From assembly GCA_965222215.1 (NCBI GenBank), contig OZ244931.1, positions 496,001-560,000 of the forward strand: a stretch of DNA of 64,000 nt, written 5' to 3'. This document shows, piece after piece, positions 52,441-61,718 of the stretch. The notes beneath the pieces were generated by a model. It did no database searches, had not been told where the DNA came from, and saw only the letters and a list, made by a program, of their open reading frames with translations. This DNA is from JABJAG01 sp965222215. Lineage in GTDB: Bacteria; Pseudomonadota; Alphaproteobacteria; UBA6615. Each line of letters starts with the position of its first letter. Positions within the stretch are counted from its first letter, which is position 1. The position numbers and the translations under genes are program-made.

Positions 52441-53328
52441 ATGTCCGAATGTCTTGTCATCTTCAATCCGACGGCGGGACCGCGCCGCAGGCAGCGCCTG
52501 CGTGCGGTGCTGAAAAGCCTGCGTGCCCAGGATGTTTCGGTCACGGTGTGCGAAACGGCGGCGGCGGGTGATGCCGAACGCATCGCCCGCGGGGCGACCG
52601 GGTACCGCACGGTCGTCGCGGCCGGCGGTGACGGCACCATCAACGAGGTTCTGAACGGCCTGCGCGCCCGCAAGGACGACTGTGTGCTGGGCATCATCCC
52701 GCTGGGGACGGCAAACGTGCTCGCCCGCGAACTGGGGATCGACGCGCGCTCTGCCGAAAAAATCGCCGCGCCGATCGTGGCCGAGGCCAGGCGGGCAATC
52801 ACGGTCGGCACGGCGAACGGTCGGAGCTTCGCGATGATGGCCGGCGTCGGTTTCGACGCGCATGTGGTGTCCAACGTGGACCTGCGCGTGAAGCGGCGTG
52901 TCGGCAAGTTCGCCTATGTCCTGGCGTCGCTGCTCGAACTCGTCGCCTACCGGCCCCGCACCTACGAGGTGGAGATCGACGGGCATTGCGATACCGCGTC
53001 GTCGGTCGTCATCGCCAACGGCCATTTCTACGGCGGCCCCTACGTGGTCAGCCGTGACGCGTCACTGGACGATCCGCAACTGCATGTGTGCCTGTTCCGC
53101 GGGACCGGGCGCTGGAACGCGGTGCGCTATCTCTGGGGGCTGGTCAGCGGACGGCTCGACAGGTTTCCGGATTTCGATGTCATCCCGGCCACGAGACTCA
53201 AGGTCCGCCCGGGCGACCGCTGCGACCGGGTCGAGCCGGTGCAGGGCGACGGCGATATCGTGGCCACCCTGCCCGTGGAAGTGTCGATTGCGGGTGGCGG
53301 GTTGGAGGTCGTCAGGCCTGCGGCCTAG
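52441..53328 (+). CDS. Diacylglycerol/lipid kinase family protein (YegS/LCB5 type)
   Basis: The product is 295 residues. It opens with CLVIFNPTAGPRRR, the nucleotide-binding start of the DAGK catalytic domain, followed by GGDGTINEVLNGL and GIIPLGTANVLARELG; the second domain has a GVGFDAHVV segment and a late GDG. It would phosphorylate diacylglycerol or a related lipid, recycling it to phosphatidate. The ATG follows GGTGGG. Its TAG stop overlaps the pmbA stop in a shared CTAG. It is divergent from the PlcP-like gene. Confidence 0.87.
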   Translation: MSECLVIFNPTAGPRRRQRLRAVLKSLRAQDVSVTVCETAAAGDAERIARGATGYRTVVAAGGDGTINEVLNGLRARKDDCVLGIIPLGTANVLARELGIDARSAEKIAAPIVAEARRAITVGTANGRSFAMMAGVGFDAHVVSNVDLRVKRRVGKFAYVLASLLELVAYRPRTYEVEIDGHCDTASSVVIANGHFYGGPYVVSRDASLDDPQLHVCLFRGTGRWNAVRYLWGLVSGRLDRFPDFDVIPATRLKVRPGDRCDRVEPVQGDGDIVATLPVEVSIAGGGLEVVRPAA

Positions 53329-54677
53329 CCGCCGCCCGCGACGGTCATGCCGTCGATCCGGACCGTCGGGCTGTTGGTTCCGTAGCGGAACTCCAGGTCG
53401 TCGGCCGGGCGGAGCGCGAGATACATGTCCTTGAGGTTGCCGGCGACGGTCATCTCGGTGACCGGAAACGTGATTTCCCCGTTCTCGATCCAGAAACCCG
53501 ACGCGCCGCGGCTGTAGTCGCCGGTCACGCCGTTGATCCCCATCCCCATCAGCGCGGTGATGTAGAAACCGCTGTCGATGTCGGCCATCAGTTCAGCGGG
53601 GGTGACGCTGCCGGGCTCCAGGTAGAGATTGGTCGGACCGGGCGAGGGCGGGCCTGATGTGCCACGAGAGGCATGGCCGGTCGTCTCGAGGCCGAGCTGG
53701 CGCGCCGAGGCCAGGTCGAGCAGCCAGGTTGTCAGGGTACCGTTATCGATGATGTTGCGCCGCGAATTGGCGACGCCTTCCGCATCGAACGGCTTGGATC
53801 TTTGGCCGCGCGGGCGATGGGGGTCGTCGACGACGCGGATGCCGTCAGCGAAGACCTGCTTGCCCAGGCTGTCCTTCAGGAAACTCGTGCCGCGCGCGAT
53901 CGAAGGGCCCGCAATCGCGCCGGCCATGTGGCCGAGCAGGCCCCCCGCGACGCGCGGGTCGTAGACGACCGGCACCTGGGCGGTCGCCATGCGCCGCGCA
54001 CCGAGCCGGGCGACGGCACGTTCTCCGGCGCGCCGGCCGACATCTTCGGTGGGTTCCAGGTCCGACCGGTAAACCGCGTGCGCGAAGTCGTACTCGGACT
54101 CCATGCCCGCGCCTTCGCCGGCGATGACGGAGACGCCGACGCCGCAGTCGGTGCGCGCATAGTGGCCGGCGAATCCATTGCTAGCGGCAAGCGTGATCGC
54201 GCTGTGGCCCCAGCTCGCCTCCGCCCCGTCGGAGTTGGTGACGCCGTCGATGGCGCGCGCGGCGTCCTCGCAGTCCCGGGCCATCGCGATCAGTGTTTCG
54301 CCGGGCGGCTCGTCCGGATCCGTCATGTCGAGGTCGGGAATATCCGTCGCGAGCCGGTCGGGGTCCGCGAGCCCGGCGTACGGGTCGTCCGGCACGGCGC
54401 TGGCCATGTCGAGCGCCCGGTCGACCAGTTCCGACAGGGCATCGTCGGAAAAGTCGGTCGACGACACAATGGCCGGCTTGCGGCCTCGAAACACCCGCAG
54501 GCCCAGGTCGAAGCTTTCCTGGCGCTCCAGCTTCTCGATCTCCCCGAGGCGCTGGGCATGGGACAGCGACGTCGACCGGATGAGGACGGCGTCGGCGGCA
54601 TCAGCGCCGCGCTTCGTGGCTTCGGATACCAGCGTGGCAAGCCGGTCTCTGTCGTCGGCGGAAAGGTGATCGGACAT
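53325..54677 (-). CDS. pmbA: PmbA/TldE-type metalloprotease-family protein
   Basis: The product is 450 residues, the length of PmbA. It has the family's LGLRVFRGRKPAIVSSTD near residue 60, a central GVGVSVIAGEGAGMESEYDF, and C-terminal GxxNLYLEPG and GMGINGVTGDYSRGASGFWIENGEI, the signature that distinguishes PmbA/TldE. With TldD it forms the complex that processes microcin B17 and degrades CcdA. TldD (the HExxxH partner) is not in the window. The ATG at 54677 follows GGAGAAAGC. Confidence 0.92.
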   Translation of the reverse strand: MSDHLSADDRDRLATLVSEATKRGADAADAVLIRSTSLSHAQRLGEIEKLERQESFDLGLRVFRGRKPAIVSSTDFSDDALSELVDRALDMASAVPDDPYAGLADPDRLATDIPDLDMTDPDEPPGETLIAMARDCEDAARAIDGVTNSDGAEASWGHSAITLAASNGFAGHYARTDCGVGVSVIAGEGAGMESEYDFAHAVYRSDLEPTEDVGRRAGERAVARLGARRMATAQVPVVYDPRVAGGLLGHMAGAIAGPSIARGTSFLKDSLGKQVFADGIRVVDDPHRPRGQRSKPFDAEGVANSRRNIIDNGTLTTWLLDLASARQLGLETTGHASRGTSGPPSPGPTNLYLEPGSVTPAELMADIDSGFYITALMGMGINGVTGDYSRGASGFWIENGEITFPVTEMTVAGNLKDMYLALRPADDLEFRYGTNSPTVRIDGMTVAGGG

Positions 54678-54727
54678 GCTTTCTCCGCGGCGCTGCGCGC
54701 CGCCCGGTTCTTCTGGGTTGGCCGGGT

Positions 54728-55144
54728 CTAGAACGACCCGGGCGCGACAAACTCGACAATGCCGATGAGCGCGGCCGCGATCATAACGCCCCACGTCATG
54801 ATCATGCCCGCGATGCGGTTAAAGGTCTCGGCATTGCCCATCAGGCCGATGGCGTGGACCAGACGCCCGACCAGCATCACAAACCCGAGCGTGAAAATAA
54901 TGATCGGTGACACCCCTGCCATCTCGATCAATGCCAGGATGATCATCGTCGCCGGCATCCACTCGGAATGATTGGCGTGCGCACGGATCCGGCGCTGCAT
55001 CTGCTCGTCGCCCGCGTCGCCCCACATGGTGTCGTGTTTCGCGCGGTACATCGTAACGCGCACGCCCAGCACGATCTTTACAAGCACGAGAAATGCCGAG
55101 AAAAGCATCGTGTTGACGGGTGCGACTGCTGCAATATTTTCCAT
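54728..55144 (-). CDS. MAPEG-family membrane protein
   Basis: The product is 138 residues with four hydrophobic helices. The loop after the first helix has VRVTMYRAKHDTMWGD, and the next segment RRIRAHANHSEW carries the Arg-Ala-x-x-Asn motif of MAPEG proteins that binds glutathione in microsomal GST and FLAP relatives. In bacteria these may be glutathione transferases or peroxidases of the inner membrane. It lies between pmbA and ubiD on the same strand. Confidence 0.88.
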   Translation of the reverse strand: MENIAAVAPVNTMLFSAFLVLVKIVLGVRVTMYRAKHDTMWGDAGDEQMQRRIRAHANHSEWMPATMIILALIEMAGVSPIIIFTLGFVMLVGRLVHAIGLMGNAETFNRIAGMIMTWGVMIAAALIGIVEFVAPGSF

Positions 55145-55188
55145 GGTGTTTCCCTAACCTATTTCCCCAAACATCCGGTCAAAGACCT

Positions 55189-56700
55189 CTACCAGATGGG
55201 CTTTCCCGACCCCGGTAGTCCCAGATCGTCCCACATTGCCGAGACTTTTTCGACAACGTCTTCGTCCATGCGGATTTGCGTGCCCCACTCGCGGGTCGTC
55301 TCGGGCGGGATCTTGTTCGTCGCGTCCAGCCCGATCTTGCTGCCGAGGCTGGAGACCGGCGAGGCGAAGTCGAGATAGTCGATGGGTGTGTTCTCGATGA
55401 CCGTGATGTCGCGCGCCGGGTCCATGCGTGTGGACATCGCCCACATGACGTCCTTCCAGTCGCGCGGGTCGATGTCGTCGTCGACCACGATCACCCACTT
55501 GGTGTACATGAACTGGCGCAGGTAGGACCACACGCCCATCATCACGCGCTTGGCGTGGCCGGGATACGCCTTCTTCATGGACACCACGGCGATCCGGTAG
55601 GAGCAGCCCTCCGGCGGCAGCCAGAAATCGACGATCTCCGGAAACGCCTGGCGCAGCAGCGGCACGAACACGTCGTTGAGCGCCTCACCGAGGACGGAAG
55701 GCTCGTCGGGTGGCCGGCCAGTGAAGGTCGAGAGGTAGATCGGGTCGCGCCGCATGGTGATCGCGCTGACGTGGAACACGGGAAACTGTTCGACGGAATT
55801 GTAGTAGCCCGTGTGGTCACCGTAGGGCCCTTCGTCGCCGTATTCGTCCAGCGAGACATGGCCCTCGATGACGATCTCGGCCGAGGCGGGCACCTTCAGG
55901 GGCACTGTCTTGCAGTCGACCAGGTCCAGCCGTTTGCCGCGCAGCAGACCGGCGAACTGGTATTCGGACAGGGTGTCGGGCACCGGCGTGACGGCGGCGA
56001 TAATCGTGCCCGGGTCGGCGCCGATCACGACGGCCGCCGGCAGCGGTTCCGGCTTCTCGGCCTTCCAGCGCGCATGATGCTGCGCACCGCCGCGATGCTT
56101 GAGCCAGCGCATATAGGTCGATTTCGGGCCGGTCACCTGCATCCGGTAGATACCGAGGTTGAAGGCGTCCTCTTTCTTGCCGTCCGGGTTCGGGCCCTGG
56201 GTGACGACCAGCGGCCAGGTGATGAGCGGGGCCGGCTCGCCCGGCCAGCAGGTCTGGATCGGCAGCCTGCCGAGATCGATTTCGTCGCCCGTCAGCACCA
56301 CTTCGTGCACGGGCCCGGAGGAGACATTCTTCGGCCGCATCGCCATAACGGTGCGCAGCAGGGGCAGCTTGTCCCACGCGTCGCGCAGGCCGCCGGGCGG
56401 TTCCGGCTGGCGCAGGAATGCCAGCGTCTCGCCCACATCACGGAGTTCGTCCGGCTCCCGGTCCATGCCCCAGGCAACCCGCTCGACCGTGCCGAACAGG
56501 TTTACGAGAACCGGCATGTCGGCCGGCGTGCCATCTTCCCGGGTCACGTTTTCGAACAGGACAGCGGGCCCGCCCTCGGCGAGCAGCCGGGTCTGGATTT
56601 CGGTCATCTCCAGGTTCGTCGAGACCGGGTGGGACACGCGTACGAGGCGGTCCGAGGCTTCGAGGCGGGAGATGAAATCGCGCAGGCTGTCATACGGCAT
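55189..56700 (-). CDS. ubiD: UbiD-family prenylated-FMN-dependent decarboxylase
   Basis: The product is 503 residues, close to E. coli UbiD (497). It has SLRDFISRLEASDRLVRV at the start, a MDREPDELRDVGETLAFL block, a central segment with DEYGDEGPYGDHTGYY, in which the Arg-Glu-Glu region binds prFMN, and later WVIVVDDDIDPRD. It would decarboxylate 3-polyprenyl-4-hydroxybenzoate in ubiquinone synthesis, consistent with ubiA 6 kb away. UbiX, which makes prFMN, is not in the window. The ATG at 56700 is chosen over a 48-codon in-frame extension. Confidence 0.92.
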   Translation of the reverse strand: MPYDSLRDFISRLEASDRLVRVSHPVSTNLEMTEIQTRLLAEGGPAVLFENVTREDGTPADMPVLVNLFGTVERVAWGMDREPDELRDVGETLAFLRQPEPPGGLRDAWDKLPLLRTVMAMRPKNVSSGPVHEVVLTGDEIDLGRLPIQTCWPGEPAPLITWPLVVTQGPNPDGKKEDAFNLGIYRMQVTGPKSTYMRWLKHRGGAQHHARWKAEKPEPLPAAVVIGADPGTIIAAVTPVPDTLSEYQFAGLLRGKRLDLVDCKTVPLKVPASAEIVIEGHVSLDEYGDEGPYGDHTGYYNSVEQFPVFHVSAITMRRDPIYLSTFTGRPPDEPSVLGEALNDVFVPLLRQAFPEIVDFWLPPEGCSYRIAVVSMKKAYPGHAKRVMMGVWSYLRQFMYTKWVIVVDDDIDPRDWKDVMWAMSTRMDPARDITVIENTPIDYLDFASPVSSLGSKIGLDATNKIPPETTREWGTQIRMDEDVVEKVSAMWDDLGLPGSGKPIW

Positions 56701-57041
56701 GGCCCATGCCCCTACCGCCTCGCGCGTGGCGAGGCAAGACGTGTTCACCGCGCTCCGGTCGCGCCGGACCTCAAATGCTGATGCGACAGATGGCCGTATT
56801 GCGACAGTCGCCGATGTAACCGGGCCGGCCCGAATTCCGACCAATACTAAATTTTACACACGAGGACTTGCCGGGGAGAACTGCATAAACTTTTCTCTTT
56901 CGAATATTTTGCTAATATTTTCAACGCGTTGATCGACACCGAACCGTTCCTATATGCAGATCGTTATCACCACAGATCGGTGCGCGACCACGTGTGCCTC
57001 GTTTTCAGTTTATGTCCACGTTGCATGGGGGCACGTCAGGT
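56701..57041 (+). promoter_or_regulatory. 341-base intergenic region before the NAGGN operon
   Basis: This divergent gap holds no gene I can support. From about 56840 to 56920 it is AT-rich and contains the direct repeat AATATTTT (56903 and 56914), then a perfect 12-base palindrome TCAACGCGTTGA at 56921-56932. These are likely promoter and operator elements for the osmolyte operon, and for ubiD on the other side. No clear -35/-10 pair stands out. Confidence 0.45.
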
Positions 57042-58802
57042 ATGTGCGGGATCGCAGGAGAAATTCGGCTCGACGGGGGCTCTGTCAATAAAGCGGCCCT
57101 TGCGGCAATGGCCGACAGGATGGTCCCCCGCGGTCCCGACGCGGACGGGATTGTCGCACGCGGCCCGGTCGGTTTTGCGCACCGGCGGCTGCGCATCATC
57201 GATCTTTCGAACGCGGCGCAACAGCCGATGGTGGATTCCGAACTCGGTCTCACGATCGTCTACAACGGGGCCATCTACAATTATCGCGAACTGCGTTCCG
57301 AGCTGACGGAAAAGGGCTATCGGTTCTTTTCCGATGGCGATACGGAGGTTCTCCTGAAGGCTTATCATGCCTGGGGACCGGGTTTTGTGAAGCGCCTGCA
57401 CGGCATGTTCGCGTTCGCGATCTGGGAGCGGGACACGGGGCGTGTGGTCCTTGTTCGAGACCGGCTCGGGATCAAGCCGCTGTATCTTGCGGAAGGCCGG
57501 AACCGGATGCGCTTCGCGTCGACCCTGCCCGCCTTGCTCGCCGCGGGTGACGTGGACACGGATATCGATCCCGTCGCGCTGCACCACTACATGCATTTCC
57601 ACGCGGTCGTGCCCGCGCCGTTCACCATTCTCAAGGGCGTGCGCAAGTTGCCGCCCGCGACGATCATGACGGTCGAGCCCGATGGCCGGTCGTCCCAGGA
57701 AACCTACTGGAATCTCACATTTGATATCGAGACCGGAGTTGCCGAACAGGAGTGGCGGGACCGGTTGCACGCGGCATTGCGCACCGCCGTCGAGCGCCGG
57801 CTGGTGGCCGATGTCCCCGTTGGCGTCCTGCTTTCGGGCGGGCTCGATTCGAGCCTGATCGTCGGCCTTCTCGCCGAAGCCGGGCAGTCGCTCGACACGT
57901 TCTCGATCGGATTCGAGACGGTCGGCAACGAGAAGGGCGACGAGTTCGAATACTCCGACATCGTGGCCGAGCATTTCGGAACCCGCCATCACAAGCTGTT
58001 CGTCGATTCGAACCGGGCGCTGGACCATCTCGATGCGTGCATCGGCGCGATGTCCGAACCGATGGTCAGCCATGACAATATCGGATTCTATATGCTGTCA
58101 CGCGAGGTCGCGAAGCATGTGAAGGTGGTGCAAAGCGGCCAGGGCGCGGACGAGGTGTTCGCAGGCTATCACTGGTATCCGCCGCTGGCGGAGTCACGGG
58201 ATCCGGTCTCCGACTATGCGCGTGTCTTTTTCGACCGCGACGCCTCGGAATATGCCCGCACCGTGGACGCGCGTTTCGTCGGCGAAGACCACAGCCTTTC
58301 GTTCGTGACGGAGCAGTTCGGCATGGCCGGCGCCGACGCACCCGTCGACAAGGCGTTACGCCTAGACTCGACGATCATGCTCGTCGACGACCCGGTCAAG
58401 CGCGTCGACAACATGACCATGGCGTCGTCCCTGGAGGCGCGGGTGCCGTTCCTCGACCACGAACTGGTCGAACTCGCCGCACGCATGCCGGCGGAACTCA
58501 AGATGGCGCAGGACGGTAAGGGCATCCTGAAGGATGTCGGGCGCAAAGTGATTCCCAGCGAGGTGATCGACCGGCCGAAGGGCTACTTCCCCGTGCCGGC
58601 GCTGAAATATCTCGACGGGTCGATCCTCGACCATGTGCGCGATGCGCTGACAGGCCGGGCGGCGCGCGAGCGCGGCCTCTTTCAGCGCGACTATGTGGAC
58701 ATGCTGCTGGATGCGCCCGGCGAGCACATCACACCGCTTCGCGGCTCCAAGCTGTGGCAATTGGGACTACTGGAACTATGGCTGCAAAATCACGGCGTAT
58801 AG
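57042..58802 (+). CDS. asnO: N-acetylglutaminylglutamine amide synthesis amidotransferase (asparagine-synthase type)
   Basis: The product is 586 residues. The ATG at 57042 puts Cys at position 2 (MCGIAGE), as the N-terminal glutaminase needs. GPDADG and the VYNGAIYNY loop follow; the ATP pyrophosphatase part has VLLSGGLDSSLI near residue 262, and AnS-type SLEARVPFLDHELVE near 470. In the NAGGN osmoprotectant system this protein amidates the C-terminal carboxylate of the dipeptide. The synthetase gene overlaps its end by 25 bases and an M42 peptidase gene follows, giving the conserved NAGGN trio. Confidence 0.93.
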   Translation: MCGIAGEIRLDGGSVNKAALAAMADRMVPRGPDADGIVARGPVGFAHRRLRIIDLSNAAQQPMVDSELGLTIVYNGAIYNYRELRSELTEKGYRFFSDGDTEVLLKAYHAWGPGFVKRLHGMFAFAIWERDTGRVVLVRDRLGIKPLYLAEGRNRMRFASTLPALLAAGDVDTDIDPVALHHYMHFHAVVPAPFTILKGVRKLPPATIMTVEPDGRSSQETYWNLTFDIETGVAEQEWRDRLHAALRTAVERRLVADVPVGVLLSGGLDSSLIVGLLAEAGQSLDTFSIGFETVGNEKGDEFEYSDIVAEHFGTRHHKLFVDSNRALDHLDACIGAMSEPMVSHDNIGFYMLSREVAKHVKVVQSGQGADEVFAGYHWYPPLAESRDPVSDYARVFFDRDASEYARTVDARFVGEDHSLSFVTEQFGMAGADAPVDKALRLDSTIMLVDDPVKRVDNMTMASSLEARVPFLDHELVELAARMPAELKMAQDGKGILKDVGRKVIPSEVIDRPKGYFPVPALKYLDGSILDHVRDALTGRAARERGLFQRDYVDMLLDAPGEHITPLRGSKLWQLGLLELWLQNHGV

Positions 58803-60538
58803 CGGGGCGGGAGACCGCGCGGATCGGACGGCAGAGCGCGCCCAGCGTCGACAGCACCGGTTCGACGGTCACCGATCGCGACCGCCGCACCTGGCGTGGC
58901 GAGTGCGTGGTCGATTGTGGCTGGGGACGGCTGATTTTCGCGCACACTTTTTCCGAACCGGCCTCCGTTGTGGATGCTCTGGCCGAGGAAAAGCCGTTTC
59001 AGCGCGACATCGCGTTCTACCTCCACGATCCCCATGTGGTTCTCGCCGCGGCCCCGCATCAGCTCTTTCTCGACCCGTCCCATACCTATCGCCTCTGGTT
59101 CAACGCATATCGGCCGCGCCCGCGCGGTGTGTCCGGCGTGGTTATCGCGCCCGTGACCACTGACGAAGAGATTGCCGAGGTCAACAGAATCTTCTCGTCC
59201 GCCGGCTCGGTGCCGGTGCACGACGATTTTCTGGAAAATTGTCGGAGTTCGCCCACCGTTCGTCACCTTCTGGCGCGCGACGAGAAATCGGGGGCGGTGG
59301 TGGGCACCGTTATGGGCGTGGATCATGTCGAGGCGTTCAACGACACAGAAAACGGGAGCAGCCTGTGGGCGCTTGTCGTTGACGCCCAGTCGAACCTGCC
59401 TGCCATTGGAGAGGCTCTGGTGCGTTCGCTCGTCGAGCGGTTCATCGCACGCGGGCGGCTCTTTATGGATCTGTCGGTGATGCACGACAACGAACAAGCC
59501 ATCGCGCTGTACGAGAAACTCGGATTTCGGCGCGTCCCGGTCTTTGCGATCAAGCGCCGGAATTCCTTCAACGAACGGCTCTATGTCGCGCCAGAGCAGG
59601 ACGAGTCCCTCAACCCCTACGCAAAGATCATCGTCGATGAGGCCCGCCGGCGGGGGGTGGCCGTCGAGATACTGGATGCGGAACGCGGTTTTTTTGCTCT
59701 GTCCTTCGGTGGCCGGCGGATCGTGTGCCGTGAATCGCTCAGCGAGCTTACGTCCGCGATTGCGATGAGCCGGTGCGATGACAAGTCCCTGACCCGCGCC
59801 ATCCTCGAACGCGAGGGCATCCGGGTTCCGGCACAGGTTGTCGCCGGCTCGCAGGAGGACAATGCGGCCTTTCTTGAGGCGCACGGCTCCATCGTCGTCA
59901 AACCGGCACGGGGTGAACAGGGCAAAGGAATTGCGGTGGATTTGCGCGCGCCGGAAGACGTCGAAGCCGCGGTCTCGGCCGCGCGTGACCATTGCGAGAC
60001 GGTCCTGCTCGAGGAATATGTCGACGGGGACGACCTGCGGGTGCTCGTGATCGGCGATGAGGTCGTCGCGGCGGCCGTTCGCAAACCGGCTGCCATCTCC
60101 GGCACCGGAGATCGCACCGTCGAGGAACTGATCGCGCGGCAGAGCCGCCGACGTGCCTCGGCCACGGGCGGCGAGAGCGAAATTCCCCTGGACGACGAGA
60201 CCATGCGCTGCCTGCGGGCCGAAGGCTGCGAGCTGGGGACCGTTCTTGAGAAGGGCCGTGAGGTGATCGTTCGCAAGACGGCAAATCTGCACACCGGCGG
60301 GACCATCCACGACGTGACCGACAGGTTGCACCCGCAGATTGCCAAAGCCTCGCTCGAGGCGGCGCGGGCACTTGACATGCCGGTGGTCGGTTTCGATTAC
60401 ATCGTTCCCGATATAGAAGGGCACGAATACCGCTTCATAGAGGCGAACGAGCGGCCGGGCCTTGCGAACCATGAACCCGCACCGACCGCCGAGCGCTTCG
60501 TGGACCTGTTGTTTCCGCAGACGGTGCGCCGCGCATGA
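58778..60538 (+). CDS. ngg: N-acetylglutaminylglutamine synthetase (GNAT-ATP-grasp fusion)
   Basis: The product is 586 residues. After a short disordered N-terminus, a GNAT domain (about 120-280) has IGEALVRSLVERFIARG and DNEQAIALYEKLGF, the acetyl-CoA fold. From about 340 to the end an ATP-grasp domain shows IVVKPARGEQGKGIAVDL, VLLEEYVDGDDLRVLVIGDEV and a final GFDYIVPDI with an acidic metal site. It acetylates and joins two glutamines to form N-acetylglutaminylglutamine, later amidated by AsnO. The start ATG lies inside the asnO 3' end. Confidence 0.93.
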   Translation: MAAKSRRIAGRETARIGRQSAPSVDSTGSTVTDRDRRTWRGECVVDCGWGRLIFAHTFSEPASVVDALAEEKPFQRDIAFYLHDPHVVLAAAPHQLFLDPSHTYRLWFNAYRPRPRGVSGVVIAPVTTDEEIAEVNRIFSSAGSVPVHDDFLENCRSSPTVRHLLARDEKSGAVVGTVMGVDHVEAFNDTENGSSLWALVVDAQSNLPAIGEALVRSLVERFIARGRLFMDLSVMHDNEQAIALYEKLGFRRVPVFAIKRRNSFNERLYVAPEQDESLNPYAKIIVDEARRRGVAVEILDAERGFFALSFGGRRIVCRESLSELTSAIAMSRCDDKSLTRAILEREGIRVPAQVVAGSQEDNAAFLEAHGSIVVKPARGEQGKGIAVDLRAPEDVEAAVSAARDHCETVLLEEYVDGDDLRVLVIGDEVVAAAVRKPAAISGTGDRTVEELIARQSRRRASATGGESEIPLDDETMRCLRAEGCELGTVLEKGREVIVRKTANLHTGGTIHDVTDRLHPQIAKASLEAARALDMPVVGFDYIVPDIEGHEYRFIEANERPGLANHEPAPTAERFVDLLFPQTVRRA

Positions 60539-60572
60539 ACCGGACAGAAACAAAAAATCATGGGAAACGAAT

Positions 60573-61718
60573 ATGAACCGTATTCCGATCGACATGGACT
60601 ACGCGATCGAAGTTCTGGTGCGTCTGCTCCGGACGCCAAGCCCCACGGGCTATACCGACAAGGTCGTTCACATGGTCGTGGAGGAGCTCAAGGCGCTTGG
60701 GCTTGAGCCGGAGCTCACGCGCCGCGGCGCGATCCGTGCGGAGATCAAGGGCAAACAGTCGAGCCCGGACCGTGCCGTCGTCTCTCATCTCGATACGCTG
60801 GGTGCCCAGGTCAAACGACTGAAACCAAACGGCCGGCTGGAAATCGTGCCGATCGGTCACTGGTCGGCCCGGTTTGCGGAAGGCGCGCGCGTTTCGGTCT
60901 TCAAACGCGACGGCTCAGTGCGGGGCACCATCCTGCCGCTGAAGGCTTCAGGGCATACCTACAACGAGGAAATCGACGAACAGCCCGTTGCGTGGAACAA
61001 TCTCGAGGTGCGCGTCGACGAAGATGTCTGGAACGCGCAGTCGCTGGCCGACCTGGGGATCGCCATCGGCGATTTCATCTCGATCGATACCGGCGTGGAA
61101 GTCGGTGAGCTCAGCGGCTTCATCAACTCGCGCCACCTCGACGACAAGGCGGGTGTGGCGGCGATGCTCGCGGCGGCAAAGGCCGTAATCGAGAACGGAT
61201 TGGAGCTTCCGGTCGATACGTTCCTGCTGTTCACGATCTCTGAGGAGATCGGATCGGGCGCCTCGGCTGTCCTGCACGGCGATGTCTCCGAGATGGTATC
61301 GGTGGACAACGGGACTGTCGCGCCGGGACAGGCGTCGAAGGAAACCGGGGTCACTGTTTCCATGGCGGACATGGTCGGGCCGTTCGACTATCACCTGACC
61401 AACAAGCTGATCGATCTGTGCGCGGATTTCGATGTTCCGTTCCAGCGCGACATTTTCCGTTATTACCGCAGTGATAGCGCGTCAGCGATCGAGGCCGGCA
61501 GCGACATCCGGACCGCGCTGGTCTGTGTGGGCGTCGATGCCTCGCACGGTTACGAGCGAACCCATACGAACGCGATCCTGTCCGTGGCCGAGTTGCTTAC
61601 GCTCTACATGCAGAGCCCGCCGACCGCCGAGCGCGACGAGAAGACCCTGGCGGATATCGAGGGCTTTACCGAACAGCCGACGGACGAAATCATCGCCTCC
61701 TTCGGCGATGTCGACTAG
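60573..61718 (+). CDS. M42-family peptidase of the NAGGN osmoprotectant system
   Basis: The product is 381 residues. The metal ligands are visible: SHLDT near residue 70, SRHLDDKAGVA near 185, and the catalytic Glu pair in FTISEEIGSGAS. M42 enzymes are dinuclear aminopeptidases; in the NAGGN trio this one is expected to degrade the osmolyte or a precursor when salinity falls. The ATG follows GGGAAACG. It is the third gene of the operon, starting 34 bases after the synthetase stop. Confidence 0.92.
   Translation: MNRIPIDMDYAIEVLVRLLRTPSPTGYTDKVVHMVVEELKALGLEPELTRRGAIRAEIKGKQSSPDRAVVSHLDTLGAQVKRLKPNGRLEIVPIGHWSARFAEGARVSVFKRDGSVRGTILPLKASGHTYNEEIDEQPVAWNNLEVRVDEDVWNAQSLADLGIAIGDFISIDTGVEVGELSGFINSRHLDDKAGVAAMLAAAKAVIENGLELPVDTFLLFTISEEIGSGASAVLHGDVSEMVSVDNGTVAPGQASKETGVTVSMADMVGPFDYHLTNKLIDLCADFDVPFQRDIFRYYRSDSASAIEAGSDIRTALVCVGVDASHGYERTHTNAILSVAELLTLYMQSPPTAERDEKTLADIEGFTEQPTDEIIASFGDVD

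Noticed and set aside
56848..56930. EcfG-type (GGAAC-N16-CGTT) promoter before the NAGGN operon
   Set aside because: GGAGAAC is present but the exact GGAAC and a properly spaced CGTT are not.
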